A stretch of DNA of 64,000 nucleotides from Amycolatopsis sp. CA-126428. GTDB taxonomy: Bacteria; Actinomycetota; Actinomycetes; Mycobacteriales; Pseudonocardiaceae. Location: positions 29,144 through 93,143 of the forward strand of contig NZ_PPHF01000135.1 in NCBI RefSeq assembly GCF_002904335.1, in the 5' to 3' direction. Both the position numbers and the translations under genes were made by a program. The notes beneath the pieces were generated by a model that saw only the letters and a list, made by a program, of their open reading frames with translations, had not been told where the DNA came from and made no database searches. Of the stretch, positions 24,463 through 33,095 are shown piece after piece (position 1 is the first letter of the stretch; each line of letters begins with the position of its first letter).

Positions 24463-25530
24463 TCAGTTCCCGATCAACAGCCAGTCGCCCTGACCGCCGC
24501 CGGGACGGTACGGGCTGTCGGCCCGCTTCGCGACGACGCCGGGGAGGCCGTGCTGGCGGCTCGCGCCGGCGACGGCCTCGCCGCTGCCCAGGTAGGAGCG
24601 CGGCACCTGCCAGTGCCGGTCCTCGATCGCCAGGCCGTCCAGCAGTTCGCGGCGCTTCGTGTAGGGCAGGTCGAGCGTTGCCCGGCCGTCGAGGTGCAGG
24701 ACGTCGGAGGCGAAGTAGAAGACCGGGCAGCCGGTCTTGAGGCGTTTGGCGGCCGCGCTGTCGGCCCGCCGGCGCTGGTCGAGGCCGGCGGGATGGGGCC
24801 TGCCGTCCTTCATCACGACGACCTCGCCGTCCAGCAGCACTTCCGTCGACCCGAACCGCTCGCCCAGCTTGTGCAGCTCGGGATAGCGGTCGGTGACGTC
24901 GGCGCCGGTTTCGTCGTGCGCGGTGACGTGGCCGCCGCAGACCAGCAGCATCGTGCGCAGGCCGCCCCAGGCGAATTCGTAGGCCCACTCGTCGTCGTCG
25001 GGCGGCAGCTCGCCCGGTTCCGCCGTCATCGGCTCGAGGAATTCGGGCGCGTCTTCGTGGCCGGGTTCGGCGGGGTCGAGACGCCGCAGGGTCCAGTCGC
25101 GGCCGTCCTCGTCGTGCCGGTTCCGGAACAGGTACTTGCCGCGCGTGCGGGCGCCGTGGAAGACCACCTCGACGTTGTGGTCGTTCCAGTGCAGGGTTTC
25201 GTACGTCCCGGTGTCCCACACGGTCATCCGGCCGCCGCCGTACTCGCCCGCGGGGATTTCGCCCGAGAAGGTGAGGTACTCCAGGGGGTGGTCTTCGGTG
25301 TGCACGGCGAGCCGGGGCACGCCGGGGGAGAGCGGCAGGCCCTTCGGCACCGCCCAGGAGACCAGCACGCCTCCACGCTCGAGCCGGAAGTCCCAGTGCA
25401 GCCGGGTGGCGTGGTGTTCCTGGATGACGAAGAGGTTGTCGTCCCCGGGGACGGGCGGGCCGTCCGGCCAGGGTTCGGGGGTGCGGTCGCGGGCTCGCTT
25501 GCGGCGGTATTCCTCGAGATTGTCGGCCAT
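24463..25530 (-). CDS. LigD-like 3'-phosphoesterase fused to a degenerate ATP-dependent ligase domain
   Basis: Residues 30-160 match the 3'-phosphoesterase (PE) domain of bacterial LigD: FVIQEHHATRLHWDFRLE with H40, H45 and D47, and HTEDHPLEY. Residues 165-355 match the adenylation domain of LigD-type ligases, but motif I, normally KxDG in a YE-x-KWDGYR context, reads YEFAWGGLR at 184-192, so the nucleophile lysine is alanine and the Asp is Gly. Motif IV lacks its Glu (GLPGVVAKR) and the end (DWLLIGN) lacks the motif V lysines. No C-terminal OB domain is present. It probably trims 3' ends in NHEJ-type repair but cannot seal them. It lies 55 bases after an ABC operon. Confidence 0.8.
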   Translation of the reverse strand: MADNLEEYRRKRARDRTPEPWPDGPPVPGDDNLFVIQEHHATRLHWDFRLERGGVLVSWAVPKGLPLSPGVPRLAVHTEDHPLEYLTFSGEIPAGEYGGGRMTVWDTGTYETLHWNDHNVEVVFHGARTRGKYLFRNRHDEDGRDWTLRRLDPAEPGHEDAPEFLEPMTAEPGELPPDDDEWAYEFAWGGLRTMLLVCGGHVTAHDETGADVTDRYPELHKLGERFGSTEVLLDGEVVVMKDGRPHPAGLDQRRRADSAAAKRLKTGCPVFYFASDVLHLDGRATLDLPYTKRRELLDGLAIEDRHWQVPRSYLGSGEAVAGASRQHGLPGVVAKRADSPYRPGGGQGDWLLIGN

Positions 25531-25585
25531 GGCCGCCCCGGTACCCCTTCCGCTCGAAGAGCGTCCAGGGTACCGGGTGCCGGCC

Positions 25586-27598
25586 TCAGTCCGTCTCGGC
25601 CATGGCTTCGGCGAACTGCGCCGCGTACAGCCGGGCGTAGGCACCCCCGCTGTGCAGCAGCGTTTCGTGATCGCCGTGCTCGACGATGTGGCCGTTCTCC
25701 ATCACCAGGATCACGTCCGCGTCGCGGATCGTCGAGAGGCGGTGCGCGATGACGAAGCTCGTGCGGCCGCTGCGCAGCGAGTTCATCGCCCGCTGGATGA
25801 GCACCTCGGTGCGGGTGTCGACCGAGCTGGTCGCCTCGTCGAGGATGAGGATGACCGGCTTGGCCAGGAACGCCCGCGCCACCGTGATCAGCTGCTTCTC
25901 ACCCGCGCTGACCGTGCCGCCTTCGTCGTCGAGCACCGTGTCGTAGCCGTCCGGCAGCGTCCGGACGAAGCGGTCCACGTACGTCGCCTGTGCCGCCTCG
26001 ATGATCTCCTCGCGGGTCGGGTCGTCGGCGCCGTAGGCGATGTTCTCCGCGATCGTGCCGCCGAACAGCCACGCGTCCTGCAGCACCATGCCGGTCTGGT
26101 CGCGCAGTTCCTCGCGGTGCATCTTCGCGATGTCGACGCCGTCGAGCGTGATCCGCCCGCTGTCGAGCTCGTAGAACCGCATCAGCAGGTTGACCAGCGT
26201 CGTCTTCCCCGCCCCGGTCGGGCCGACGATCGCCACCGTCTGACCGGGTTCGACGGTCAGCGAGAGGTCGTCGATCAGCGGCTTTTCCGGCAGGTAGCGG
26301 AACGAGACGTCCTGGAACTCGACGCGCCCGCGGATCTCGGCGGGCCGCTCCGGGTGTTCGGGCTCCGGCGCCTGCTCCTCGGCGTCGAGCAGCGCGAACA
26401 CCCGCTCGGCCGAAGCGACCCCGGACTGCAGCAGGTTCGCCATGCTGGCGATCTGCGTCACCGGCTGGCTGAACTGGCGCGAGTACTGGATGAACGCCTG
26501 CACCTCGCCCAGCGTCAGGTTGCCCGACGCGACGCGCAGCGCGCCGATCACGGCCACCAGCACGTAGCTGAGGTTGCCGATGAACATCATCGCCGGCTGG
26601 ATCATCCCGGAGATGAACTGCGCCTTGAAGCTCGCCTGGTACAGCGTTTCGTTCTGCTTGTCGAAGATCGCCGCGGACTCGTCGCGGCGGCCGAACACCT
26701 TGACCAGCGAGTGCCCGGTGTACATCTCCTCGACGTGGGCGTTGAGCTTCCCGGTCGTCGACCACTGCTTGATGAAGTTCGGCTGCGCCCGCTTCCCGAC
26801 CTTCGCCGCCACGACCGCCGACAGCGGCACGGTGAGCAGCGCGATCAGCGCCAGCAGCGGCGAAATCAGGAACATCATGATCAGCACGCCGACCACCGTC
26901 AGCAGCGACGAGACGATCTGCGACAGCGTCTGCTGCAGCGACTGCGCCAGGTTGTCGATGTCGTTGGTGACGCGGGAAAGCACCTCACCGCGCGGCTGGC
27001 GGTCGAAGTACTTCAGCGGCAGGCGGGCGAACTTGTCCTCGACCTCCTGGCGCAGCCGGTACACCGCGTGCTGCACCAGGGTCGTCGTCAGCCGGGCCTG
27101 GATGAGCCCGAAGAACGACGAGATCACGAACAGCGCCAGCACGGTCAGCAGGATCTGGCCGACCTTGTCGAAGTCGATGCCGACGCCGGGCACCAGGTCG
27201 ACCCGGCTGTAGATGTCGGCGAGCGTGCCGTCGCCGCGGGCCCGCAGGCCGGCGACGATCTGCTCCTTGGTGACCCCCGGCGGTACCTGCTTGCCGAGCA
27301 CGCCGGCGAGGATGGCGTCGGTGGCCTGGCCGAGGATCTTCGGCCCGATCACGGTCAGCGTGACGCTGGCCGCGCCGAGCGCCAGGACGGCGATCAGGAT
27401 GGCCCGCTGCGGTCGCAGCAGCTGCAGCAGCCGCTTGAGGGAACCCTTGAAGTCCAGGGCCTTTTCCGCCGGCGCGCCGCCGCTCATCCAGCGGGCCGCC
27501 GGGCCGGCGGCCGCGGCACCGGTGTTCTTGTGCCGCTGCGCGGTCGGCCGTTCCCCGGCCTCCGTGACGGCGGCTTCGGGCGATTCCGTGGTACTCAC
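25586..27598 (-). CDS. ABC exporter half-transporter (TM plus ATPase), second gene
   Basis: A 670-residue type IV ABC half-transporter. Six membrane helices (for example ILIAVLALGAASVTLTVIG) are followed by the ATPase with Walker A GPTGAGKTT, Q-loop (LQDAWLFGG), a variant signature TVSAGEKQL (canonical LSGGQ, here SAGEK), Walker B ILILDEATSSVD and switch His (IAHRLST). The GTG start overlaps the upstream ABC gene stop (GTGA), so the pair likely forms a heterodimer. Such pairs export drugs or lipids; the substrate is unknown. The degenerate signature in one partner and a canonical one in the other is common in heterodimeric exporters. Confidence 0.92.
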   Translation of the reverse strand: MSTTESPEAAVTEAGERPTAQRHKNTGAAAAGPAARWMSGGAPAEKALDFKGSLKRLLQLLRPQRAILIAVLALGAASVTLTVIGPKILGQATDAILAGVLGKQVPPGVTKEQIVAGLRARGDGTLADIYSRVDLVPGVGIDFDKVGQILLTVLALFVISSFFGLIQARLTTTLVQHAVYRLRQEVEDKFARLPLKYFDRQPRGEVLSRVTNDIDNLAQSLQQTLSQIVSSLLTVVGVLIMMFLISPLLALIALLTVPLSAVVAAKVGKRAQPNFIKQWSTTGKLNAHVEEMYTGHSLVKVFGRRDESAAIFDKQNETLYQASFKAQFISGMIQPAMMFIGNLSYVLVAVIGALRVASGNLTLGEVQAFIQYSRQFSQPVTQIASMANLLQSGVASAERVFALLDAEEQAPEPEHPERPAEIRGRVEFQDVSFRYLPEKPLIDDLSLTVEPGQTVAIVGPTGAGKTTLVNLLMRFYELDSGRITLDGVDIAKMHREELRDQTGMVLQDAWLFGGTIAENIAYGADDPTREEIIEAAQATYVDRFVRTLPDGYDTVLDDEGGTVSAGEKQLITVARAFLAKPVILILDEATSSVDTRTEVLIQRAMNSLRSGRTSFVIAHRLSTIRDADVILVMENGHIVEHGDHETLLHSGGAYARLYAAQFAEAMAETD

Positions 27599-29328
27599 GC
27601 CGCCTCCTGCTCGGTGAGCTGGGACAGCACGATCTCCCGGTAGGTTTCGTTGCCGTCCATGAGTTCGTGGTGGGTGCCGGTGCCGACGACGCGGCCCTCG
27701 TCGAGGACGATGATCCGGTCGGCGCCCCGGATGGTGCTGACCCGCTGCGCGACGATGACCACCGTCGCGTCCTTGGTCTCCGACACCAGCGCGCGGCGCA
27801 GGGCCGCGTCGGTTGCGTAGTCGAGCGCCGAGAACGAGTCGTCGAACAGGTAGATCTCCGGTTTGTGCACCAGCATCCGGGCGATCGCGAGCCGCTGCCG
27901 CTGGCCGCCCGAGACGTTCGTGCCGCCCTGGGCGATCGGCGCTTCGAGGCCCTCGGCCATCGCTTCGACGAAGTCCTTGCCCTGGGCCACTTCCAGCGCG
28001 TGCCACAGCTCTTCGTCGGTCGCGTCCGGGTTGCCGTAGCGCAGGTTGCTCGCCACCGTGCCGGCGAACAGGTACGGCTTCTGCGGCACCAGCCCGACCG
28101 CGCGGGCGAGCACCGCCGGGTCGAGGTCGCGCACGTCGACGCCGTCGACCTTCACCGTGCCGCGGGTGGCGTCCATCAGCCGCGGGATCAGGTTCAGCAG
28201 CGTGGTCTTGCCCGTGCCGGTCGACCCGATCACGGCGGTGGTCTCACCCGGCCGCCCGATCAGGGAAATGTCGCACAGCACCGGCTTTTCCGCGCCGGGG
28301 TAGCGGAACTCGACACCGGAAAGCTCCAGGTGCCCGTGCACCGCGCCGGGGCGGATCGGCGACACCGGCGGGCGCACGCTCGACTCGGTGTCGAGCACTT
28401 CGCTGATCCGCTCGGCGCTGACCTCCGCGCGCGGCACCATCATGAACATGAACGTGGCCATCATGACGGCCATCAGGATCTGCAGCAGGTAGGACAGGAA
28501 CGCCGTCATGGCGCCGATCTGCATGCTGCCGGAGTCGATCCGCTGGCCGCCGAACCACAGCACGGCGACGCTGGACACGTTCATCACCAGCATCACGATC
28601 GGGAACATCAGCGCCATCAGCCGCCCGACCCGCAGCGAGACGGTGAGCAGCTCGTCGTTCGCGACGTCGAAACGCTGCCGCTCGTGCTTGTCGCGCACGA
28701 AGGCGCGGATGACCCGGATCCCCATGATCTGCTCGCGCAGGATCTGGTTGATCCGGTCGATCCGGACCTGCATCAGCCGGAACGCCGGGCGCATCTTGGC
28801 GATGATGATCCCGACCGAGACGGCGAGCACGGGCACGATGACCAGCAGCAGCGACGAGAGCGGCACGTCGAGGTTGAGCGCCAGGATGATGCCGCCGACG
28901 CACATGATCGGCGCGGACACCATCAGCGTCAGCGTCATCAGGACCAGCATCTGGACCTGCTGGACGTCGTTGGTGGTGCGGGTGATCAGCGACGGCGTGC
29001 CGAACTGGCCGACCTCGCGGGCCGAGAAGTCCTGCACCCGGTGGAAGACCCCGGCGCGGATGTCCCGGCCGATCGCCATCGCCGTGCGGGCACCGAAGTA
29101 CACCGCGCCGATCGAGCCGGCGATCTGGGCCAGCGTGACGGCGAGCATCATCGCGCCGACCCGCAGGATGTAGGGCATGTCGCCCTTGATCAGGCCGTTG
29201 TCGACGATGTCGGCGTTCAGCGTCGGCAGGTAGAGCATGGCGATCGTCTGCACGAGCTGCAGCAGGACGATCACCCACAGCGTCCCCCGGTACGGGCGCA
29301 GGTGAGTGCGCAGGAGCTTGACTAGCAC
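27595..29328 (-). CDS. ABC exporter half-transporter (TM plus ATPase), first gene
   Basis: A 577-residue ABC half-transporter. The GTG start (MLVKLLRTHLRPYRG) follows a G-rich site and overlaps the end of the TetR gene by seven bases. Six helices precede an ATPase with Walker A GSTGTGKTT, Q-loop (VPQKPYLFAG), signature VSGGQRQRL and Walker B IYLFDDSFSALD. The residue after Walker B is Ser where Glu is usual (FDDSFS), so this site may hydrolyse ATP poorly and the partner subunit may be the active one. It is the middle gene of the tetR-ABC-ABC operon. Confidence 0.92.
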   Translation of the reverse strand: MLVKLLRTHLRPYRGTLWVIVLLQLVQTIAMLYLPTLNADIVDNGLIKGDMPYILRVGAMMLAVTLAQIAGSIGAVYFGARTAMAIGRDIRAGVFHRVQDFSAREVGQFGTPSLITRTTNDVQQVQMLVLMTLTLMVSAPIMCVGGIILALNLDVPLSSLLLVIVPVLAVSVGIIIAKMRPAFRLMQVRIDRINQILREQIMGIRVIRAFVRDKHERQRFDVANDELLTVSLRVGRLMALMFPIVMLVMNVSSVAVLWFGGQRIDSGSMQIGAMTAFLSYLLQILMAVMMATFMFMMVPRAEVSAERISEVLDTESSVRPPVSPIRPGAVHGHLELSGVEFRYPGAEKPVLCDISLIGRPGETTAVIGSTGTGKTTLLNLIPRLMDATRGTVKVDGVDVRDLDPAVLARAVGLVPQKPYLFAGTVASNLRYGNPDATDEELWHALEVAQGKDFVEAMAEGLEAPIAQGGTNVSGGQRQRLAIARMLVHKPEIYLFDDSFSALDYATDAALRRALVSETKDATVVIVAQRVSTIRGADRIIVLDEGRVVGTGTHHELMDGNETYREIVLSQLTEQEAA

Positions 29329-29984
29329 AACGATTCCCCCAGTGGAGTGGTGGTGTTCGGGTCGGGTGTTGCTTCGGCGCCGCCGGTCAGGGTCGGCATC
29401 CCGGCGGCCAGCTCGTCCAGCAACCGCTCCAGGGTCGGCAGGAGCGGTTCGCCTTCGGTGAACCAGTTGACGAAGGCGACGCGGACGGCACTTTCCACCG
29501 AGGAGGCCATCAGCCGGCACAGCAGGTGGTCCACACCGCCCACCCGTTTCGCGATCGTTTCGGCGAGGACCCGCTCGACCGCCGCGTGGGCGTTGAGGAA
29601 CTCGCCACGCAGCATGAGCTGGCCCATCAGCTCCCGGATACGCGCAACATACGCGCGATCCGGCTCGCCTTCACGTGAATATTGCTCCAGCACCGCCTGT
29701 TTGACGGACTCCCAGAGCGGCTCGCCCTCCGGCCGGTCGAGCAGGGCTTCGCGCATCCCCTCGTGGCGGTCGATGACCACCGAGCAGACCGCCTGCTCCT
29801 TGCTGGAAAAGTAGTTGTTGAACGTGCGGGGGGAGACGCCCACCTCGGTGGCGATGTCCTCCACCCGGACGTTCTCCAGCCCCCGCTCCAGCGTGAGCCG
29901 CAGCGCGGCCTGCGCGAGCGCCCGGCGGGCTTCGCGCTTCTTCCGCTCCCGGAGGGTCAGCTTGGGTGGTTCTTCCGGCGGCAT
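29322..29984 (-). CDS. TetR-family regulator of the ABC exporter operon
   Basis: A 220-residue TetR protein. The N-terminal helix-turn-helix (LTLERGLENVRVEDIATEVGVSPRTFNNYFSSKEQ) is typical, followed by a ligand-binding helical domain. The start is ATG of MPPEEPP; the following LTLRERKKREARRALAQAALRL is the usual first helix. The gene overlaps the first ABC gene by seven bases, so it is the first gene of the operon and probably represses it. Palindromic sites upstream fit autoregulation. TetR-ABC pairs commonly respond to antibiotics or to a native metabolite. Confidence 0.92.
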   Translation of the reverse strand: MPPEEPPKLTLRERKKREARRALAQAALRLTLERGLENVRVEDIATEVGVSPRTFNNYFSSKEQAVCSVVIDRHEGMREALLDRPEGEPLWESVKQAVLEQYSREGEPDRAYVARIRELMGQLMLRGEFLNAHAAVERVLAETIAKRVGGVDHLLCRLMASSVESAVRVAFVNWFTEGEPLLPTLERLLDELAAGMPTLTGGAEATPDPNTTTPLGESLC

Positions 29985-30327
29985 GAACGGAGTGTAGCGA
30001 AAAACTTGCGTGCCCCGCAAAAAACTGCGTGGCACGCAATTTCCGGACGAATCGGGCATGACCTGGGATTTCGCGGCCAGGGCCTGCCTCAGCTGCGGGT
30101 TCGGCCGCCGTGTGCGCTCTGTTGCGACCCGCAATTTGCAAAAATGAACCGAATGGCCTAATCCACTGCGCTCACCAGCAGCGACGCTCCGGATTCATGA
30201 TCACGCAGGGCGATCGTGCGGGGACCGGCTGTGGACATCCCACGAACCTTTCTGCTTGCATGTCCCGCGTCGCCGCCGCGTGGGCCGGCGCAGCATCCGC
30301 ACCTCAGCACGGAAGAAGTGGGACCAC
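29985..30327. other. Intergenic region between tetR and the conservon, no gene seen
   Basis: This 343-base gap carries the TetR palindromes on its left side and the promoter side of the conservon on its right. It is somewhat AT-richer than its flanks around 30001-30050 and 30120-30160 (AATTTGCAAAAATGAACC). I see no ORF with convincing codon use, no RNA gene and no repeats other than the TTGCG palindromes. Confidence 0.6.
30006..30039. promoter_or_regulatory. Candidate TetR operator pair upstream of the exporter operon
   Basis: Two adjacent inverted repeats lie 22-55 bases upstream of the TetR start: TTGCG-TGCCC-CGCAA and the perfect TGCGTG-G-CACGCA. Their outer halves also pair over nine bases (TTGCGTGCC and GGCACGCAA). 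Another TTGCG-ACC-CGCAA lies at 30122-30134. Spaced palindromes of this size are typical TetR operators, so the protein may bind as two dimers and control its own operon. Confidence 0.65.
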
Positions 30328-31635
30328 ATGGCGAGCCGGGCCCGGGAACTCCTGGATCGATCACGCGTCCTGCTGGACCGCTCGCGCGTCGCCGCGGCGC
30401 AGTTCCTGACCGCGCCCCCGAAGCATCCCGGCTACGCGCCCCCGGCGGGTCCGGCGTTCGTGGAGCTGACCCGGCCGGAGTCGGTGGCGGAGCCGTCGGG
30501 CGAAGGGGTGCTGGCCGAGATCTGCGCCAGCGTCGCCCTGCGTGACCTCAACCTCCTCGACCAGCTCCTCGCGCGGCTGGAAGAGCTGGAAGCGGGGGAG
30601 GAGGACCACCACCGCCTCGCCGAGCTCTACCAGCTCGACCACCTCGCCACGCGGCTGCGGCGCAACGCGGAGAACCTGCGGGTGCTCGCCGGGCAGGACA
30701 CCGCCGACGACGCCGCCCGCGCGACCTCGGTGCTCGACCTCATGCGCGAGGCGATGTCGTCGATCAACCACTACGCCCGGATCACCATCGGCCGCGTGGT
30801 CAACCTCGGTGTCGTCGGCTTCGCCGCGGAAGACCTGGGCCGGGTGCTGGCCGAGCTGTTCGACAACGCCGCCAACCAGTCTTCGCCGAGTTCGCCGGTG
30901 CACGTCAGCGCGCACCTGACCGAACAGGGCAGCGTGCTCGTCCGGATCGAGGACGAGGGCATCGGCATCCCGGCCGACCGCGTCGGGGACCTGAACGCGC
31001 GCCTGGCCGCGGGCGGTGACCTCGACGACGCCGCGGCGCGGCACATGGGGCTCGCCGTGGTCGCCCGCCTGGCCGCCCGGCACGGCGTCACCGTGCGGCT
31101 GGACCGGCGCAGCCCGCACGGCACGGTCGCCACCGTGCTGCTGCCCACCGGGGTCGTCACCGAGCTCGCCGAGCACGCGTGGTCGGGCACCCGGACCGTC
31201 TTCGGTCCGGGGGTTCGGGGGGTGGAGCCCCCGACGGGTGGCGGAGCCGCGGATGGCGATGTCACCGCCGAACCGGCCGAGGCCGGGCCCGGCCGCGAGC
31301 CGGCCACCGTCGGCGGATTGCCGCGCCGCCGTGCCGGCACCTTCTCCCGGGAGACGCCGGAGCCGCCGCGCAAGCCCAGCCCGCGGCCGCGCCCGATCAC
31401 CGCGGGAACCGTCGGCGGGATCACGGCGAACGGCCTGCCGCGCCGCGTGCCCGGCAGCATCCGCGGGGCCGCCCCGGAACCACCGCCACCCCCGCCGCCC
31501 CCGGCCGGCGAAACCACCGCGAGCGGGCACGAGCGGCTGCTCGCCGACCTCGGGGCGTTCGCCGACGGCGAGCAGGCGGCGCTCGCGGAGAACCGCTCCC
31601 GCCAGGACGAGACGCCCGGAGGAACCGCCCGGTGA
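30328..31635 (+). CDS. Conservon sensor-like ATPase (CvnA-type)
   Basis: A 435-residue histidine-kinase-like protein that starts a conservon. Residues 70-190 form a dimerisation helix region (LNLLDQLLARLEELEAGEEDHHRLAELYQLDHLATRLRRN, split here for clarity into its helices), and an HATPase domain follows with ELFDNAANQSSPSSPV (N box), VRIEDEGIGIP (G1) and HGTVATVLLP. The Leu-Asp-His-Leu motif is that of the nitrate-sensor kinase group. There is no long extracellular sensor domain or membrane segment; the C-terminal 120 residues are Pro/Arg-rich and disordered. GTGA overlap joins it to the roadblock gene. A GC hairpin repeat is embedded at codons for GPGVRGVEPPTG. Confidence 0.85.
   Translation: MASRARELLDRSRVLLDRSRVAAAQFLTAPPKHPGYAPPAGPAFVELTRPESVAEPSGEGVLAEICASVALRDLNLLDQLLARLEELEAGEEDHHRLAELYQLDHLATRLRRNAENLRVLAGQDTADDAARATSVLDLMREAMSSINHYARITIGRVVNLGVVGFAAEDLGRVLAELFDNAANQSSPSSPVHVSAHLTEQGSVLVRIEDEGIGIPADRVGDLNARLAAGGDLDDAAARHMGLAVVARLAARHGVTVRLDRRSPHGTVATVLLPTGVVTELAEHAWSGTRTVFGPGVRGVEPPTGGGAADGDVTAEPAEAGPGREPATVGGLPRRRAGTFSRETPEPPRKPSPRPRPITAGTVGGITANGLPRRVPGSIRGAAPEPPPPPPPPAGETTASGHERLLADLGAFADGEQAALAENRSRQDETPGGTAR
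31203..31247 (+). repeat. GC-rich hairpin element inside the CvnA-type gene
   Basis: A C/G-rich inverted sequence (GGGGGTTCGGGGGG, then TGGAGCCCCCG) lies within the Pro/Gly-rich tail coding region and encodes GPGVRGVEPPTG. A related element occurs at 60161-60206 near the end of the molybdenum-hydroxylase large-subunit gene. Hairpins of this kind are frequent between genes in actinomycetes; here two copies are inside reading frames. Confidence 0.5.
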
Positions 31636-32069
31636 GCGCGCCCCACTCCGCCACGGCGAACTTCGCCTGGCTGCTCGACGACTTCGTGCGCAAGGTCCAC
31701 GGCGTCAGCCACGCGCTGATCATGAGCGTGGACGGCTTCCCACTCACCGCGTCGGACTCGGTCGGCGAGGCCGAGGCCGAACAGCTCGCGGCGATCGCCA
31801 GCGGCCTGCTCTCGCTGGCCGGCAACAGCGCGGCGCTGTTCGGGAAGGGCGCCTGCGAGCAGATCATCATCCGGCTCACCCACGGCTACTTCCTGTTCAT
31901 GGGCATCGGGTCCGGTGCCGGGCTCGCGGTGCTGACCTCGGGCGAGGCGGACATGAAGGTGGTCGCCTACGAGATGACCCAGTTCATCACCAACGCCGGC
32001 CACGCGCTCACCCCCGAGGTGCGCGCGGAGCTGCGGCAGGTGCTGACCGCCCGCCGGCCCCGGATGTGA
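31632..32069 (+). CDS. Roadblock/LC7 protein (CvnB-type)
   Basis: A 145-residue roadblock/LC7 protein. It starts at the GTG in GTGA with the previous gene. The fold is shown by FAWLLDDFVRKVHGVSHALIMSVDGFPLTASD, which is long and here described by its position at residues 11-42, and by AEQLAAIASGLLSLAG. Roadblock proteins in conservons act as GTPase-activating or adaptor partners of the neighbouring small GTPase. It sits second in the conserved A-B-C-D order. Confidence 0.9.
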   Translation: MSAPHSATANFAWLLDDFVRKVHGVSHALIMSVDGFPLTASDSVGEAEAEQLAAIASGLLSLAGNSAALFGKGACEQIIIRLTHGYFLFMGIGSGAGLAVLTSGEADMKVVAYEMTQFITNAGHALTPEVRAELRQVLTARRPRM

Positions 32070-32467
32070 TCGAGATGCCCGACGAGGATGTGATCGCACT
32101 GTCCGAGAAGGACACCCCGTTGCCGCGCCGGAGCCGCCGGATCCGCGCGTACGCGCTCACCGGCGGCCGCACCGGGACGCGCCACCAGCTGCTGGTGGAG
32201 ACGCTGATCTCGGTGCCGCGGTACGACCCCGCGCTGAGCGGCACGCTCATGCCGGAGTCGCGCTCGCTCTACGAACGCGCCCGGCTGCGGTGCTCGGTCG
32301 CCGAGCTGTCGGTCGGGCTGGACCTGCCGCTGGGCGTGGTGCGGGTGCTGCTGGGCGACCTCGCCACCCAGGGCGCGGTGTTCGTGCACCCGACCGCGCA
32401 CGCCTACCACCACGACACCAACGTGCTCGAGAGGATCCTTGATGGGCTCAAGCGGCTCCCCGCCTGA
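32066..32467 (+). CDS. DUF742 protein (CvnC-type)
   Basis: A 133-residue DUF742 protein. The motif RIRAYALTGGRT is followed by LLVETLISV, a helical winged-helix-like segment (LYERARLRCSVAELSVGLDLPLGVVRVLLGDLATQG), and HDTNVLERILDGLKRL at the end. The GTG start overlaps the roadblock stop (GTGA); an ATG nine bases later (MPDEDV) is an alternative. The family is confined to conservons in actinobacteria, and the HTH-like part suggests a regulatory or DNA-contacting role, not proven. It overlaps the GTPase gene start by 26 bases. Confidence 0.88.
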   Translation: MIEMPDEDVIALSEKDTPLPRRSRRIRAYALTGGRTGTRHQLLVETLISVPRYDPALSGTLMPESRSLYERARLRCSVAELSVGLDLPLGVVRVLLGDLATQGAVFVHPTAHAYHHDTNVLERILDGLKRLPA

Positions 32468-33068
32468 GGGCGATCTGCTGACGATCTCCGCGAAGATCGT
32501 CGTCGCCGGGGGCTTCGGTGTCGGCAAGACCACGTTCGTCGGCGCGGTGTCGGAAGTGCCGCCGATGAGCAACGAGGCGTGGATGACCGAGGCCGGGGAG
32601 GGCATCGACGAGATCCCGCCCGGCGGCAAGTCGACCACGACCGTCGCCATGGACTTCGGCCGGATCACGCTGCGCCCCGACCTGCTGCTGTACCTGTTCG
32701 GCACGCCGGGGCAGGCGCGCTTCTGGTTCCTGTGGGACGACCTGAGCCGCGGCGCGCTCGGCGCCGTCGTGCTGGTCGACACCAGCCGGATCGACGAGTC
32801 GTTCGCGGCGATCAACTACTTCGAGAACGACTCGGAGCTGCCGTTCGTCGTGGCGGTCAACCAGTTCGAGGGCAAGCCGGTGCACGACCTCGACGAGGTG
32901 CGCGACGCCCTGGCCCTCGACCCGAGCGTCCCGCTGGTCACCTGCGACGCCCGCGACCGCGCGTCGACGATCGCCACCCTGACCGAACTGGTCGGTCACA
33001 CGTTGTCACTGGCGGTGCTCTCCGGCCCGGTGGGCCGCGAGCTCGCCGGCAGCGCCCCGCACGCCTGA
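32442..33068 (+). CDS. Conservon Ras-like GTPase (CvnD-type, ATP/GTP-binding)
   Basis: A 208-residue P-loop GTPase with Walker A GGFGVGKT at residues 23-30, switch region TTTVAMDFGRI, G3-like LFGTPGQARF and the base-recognition motif AVNQFEGK (N-Q-F/K-D-like). The family (DUF-type, Rv3362c-like) is the last of the four conservon proteins and is thought to cycle between GDP and GTP at the membrane with the sensor ATPase. The ATG of MGSSGSPP is used rather than a TTG three bases upstream. It overlaps the DUF742 gene by 26 bases. Confidence 0.93.
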   Translation: MGSSGSPPEGDLLTISAKIVVAGGFGVGKTTFVGAVSEVPPMSNEAWMTEAGEGIDEIPPGGKSTTTVAMDFGRITLRPDLLLYLFGTPGQARFWFLWDDLSRGALGAVVLVDTSRIDESFAAINYFENDSELPFVVAVNQFEGKPVHDLDEVRDALALDPSVPLVTCDARDRASTIATLTELVGHTLSLAVLSGPVGRELAGSAPHA

Positions 33069-33095
33069 GTCCCCCCGGAAGGTGAAGAGGTCCCC

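Noticed and set aside
24550..25752. 400-codon plus-strand frame opposite the LigD-like gene
   Set aside because: The minus strand has the PE and ligase motifs; the plus frame is a shadow.
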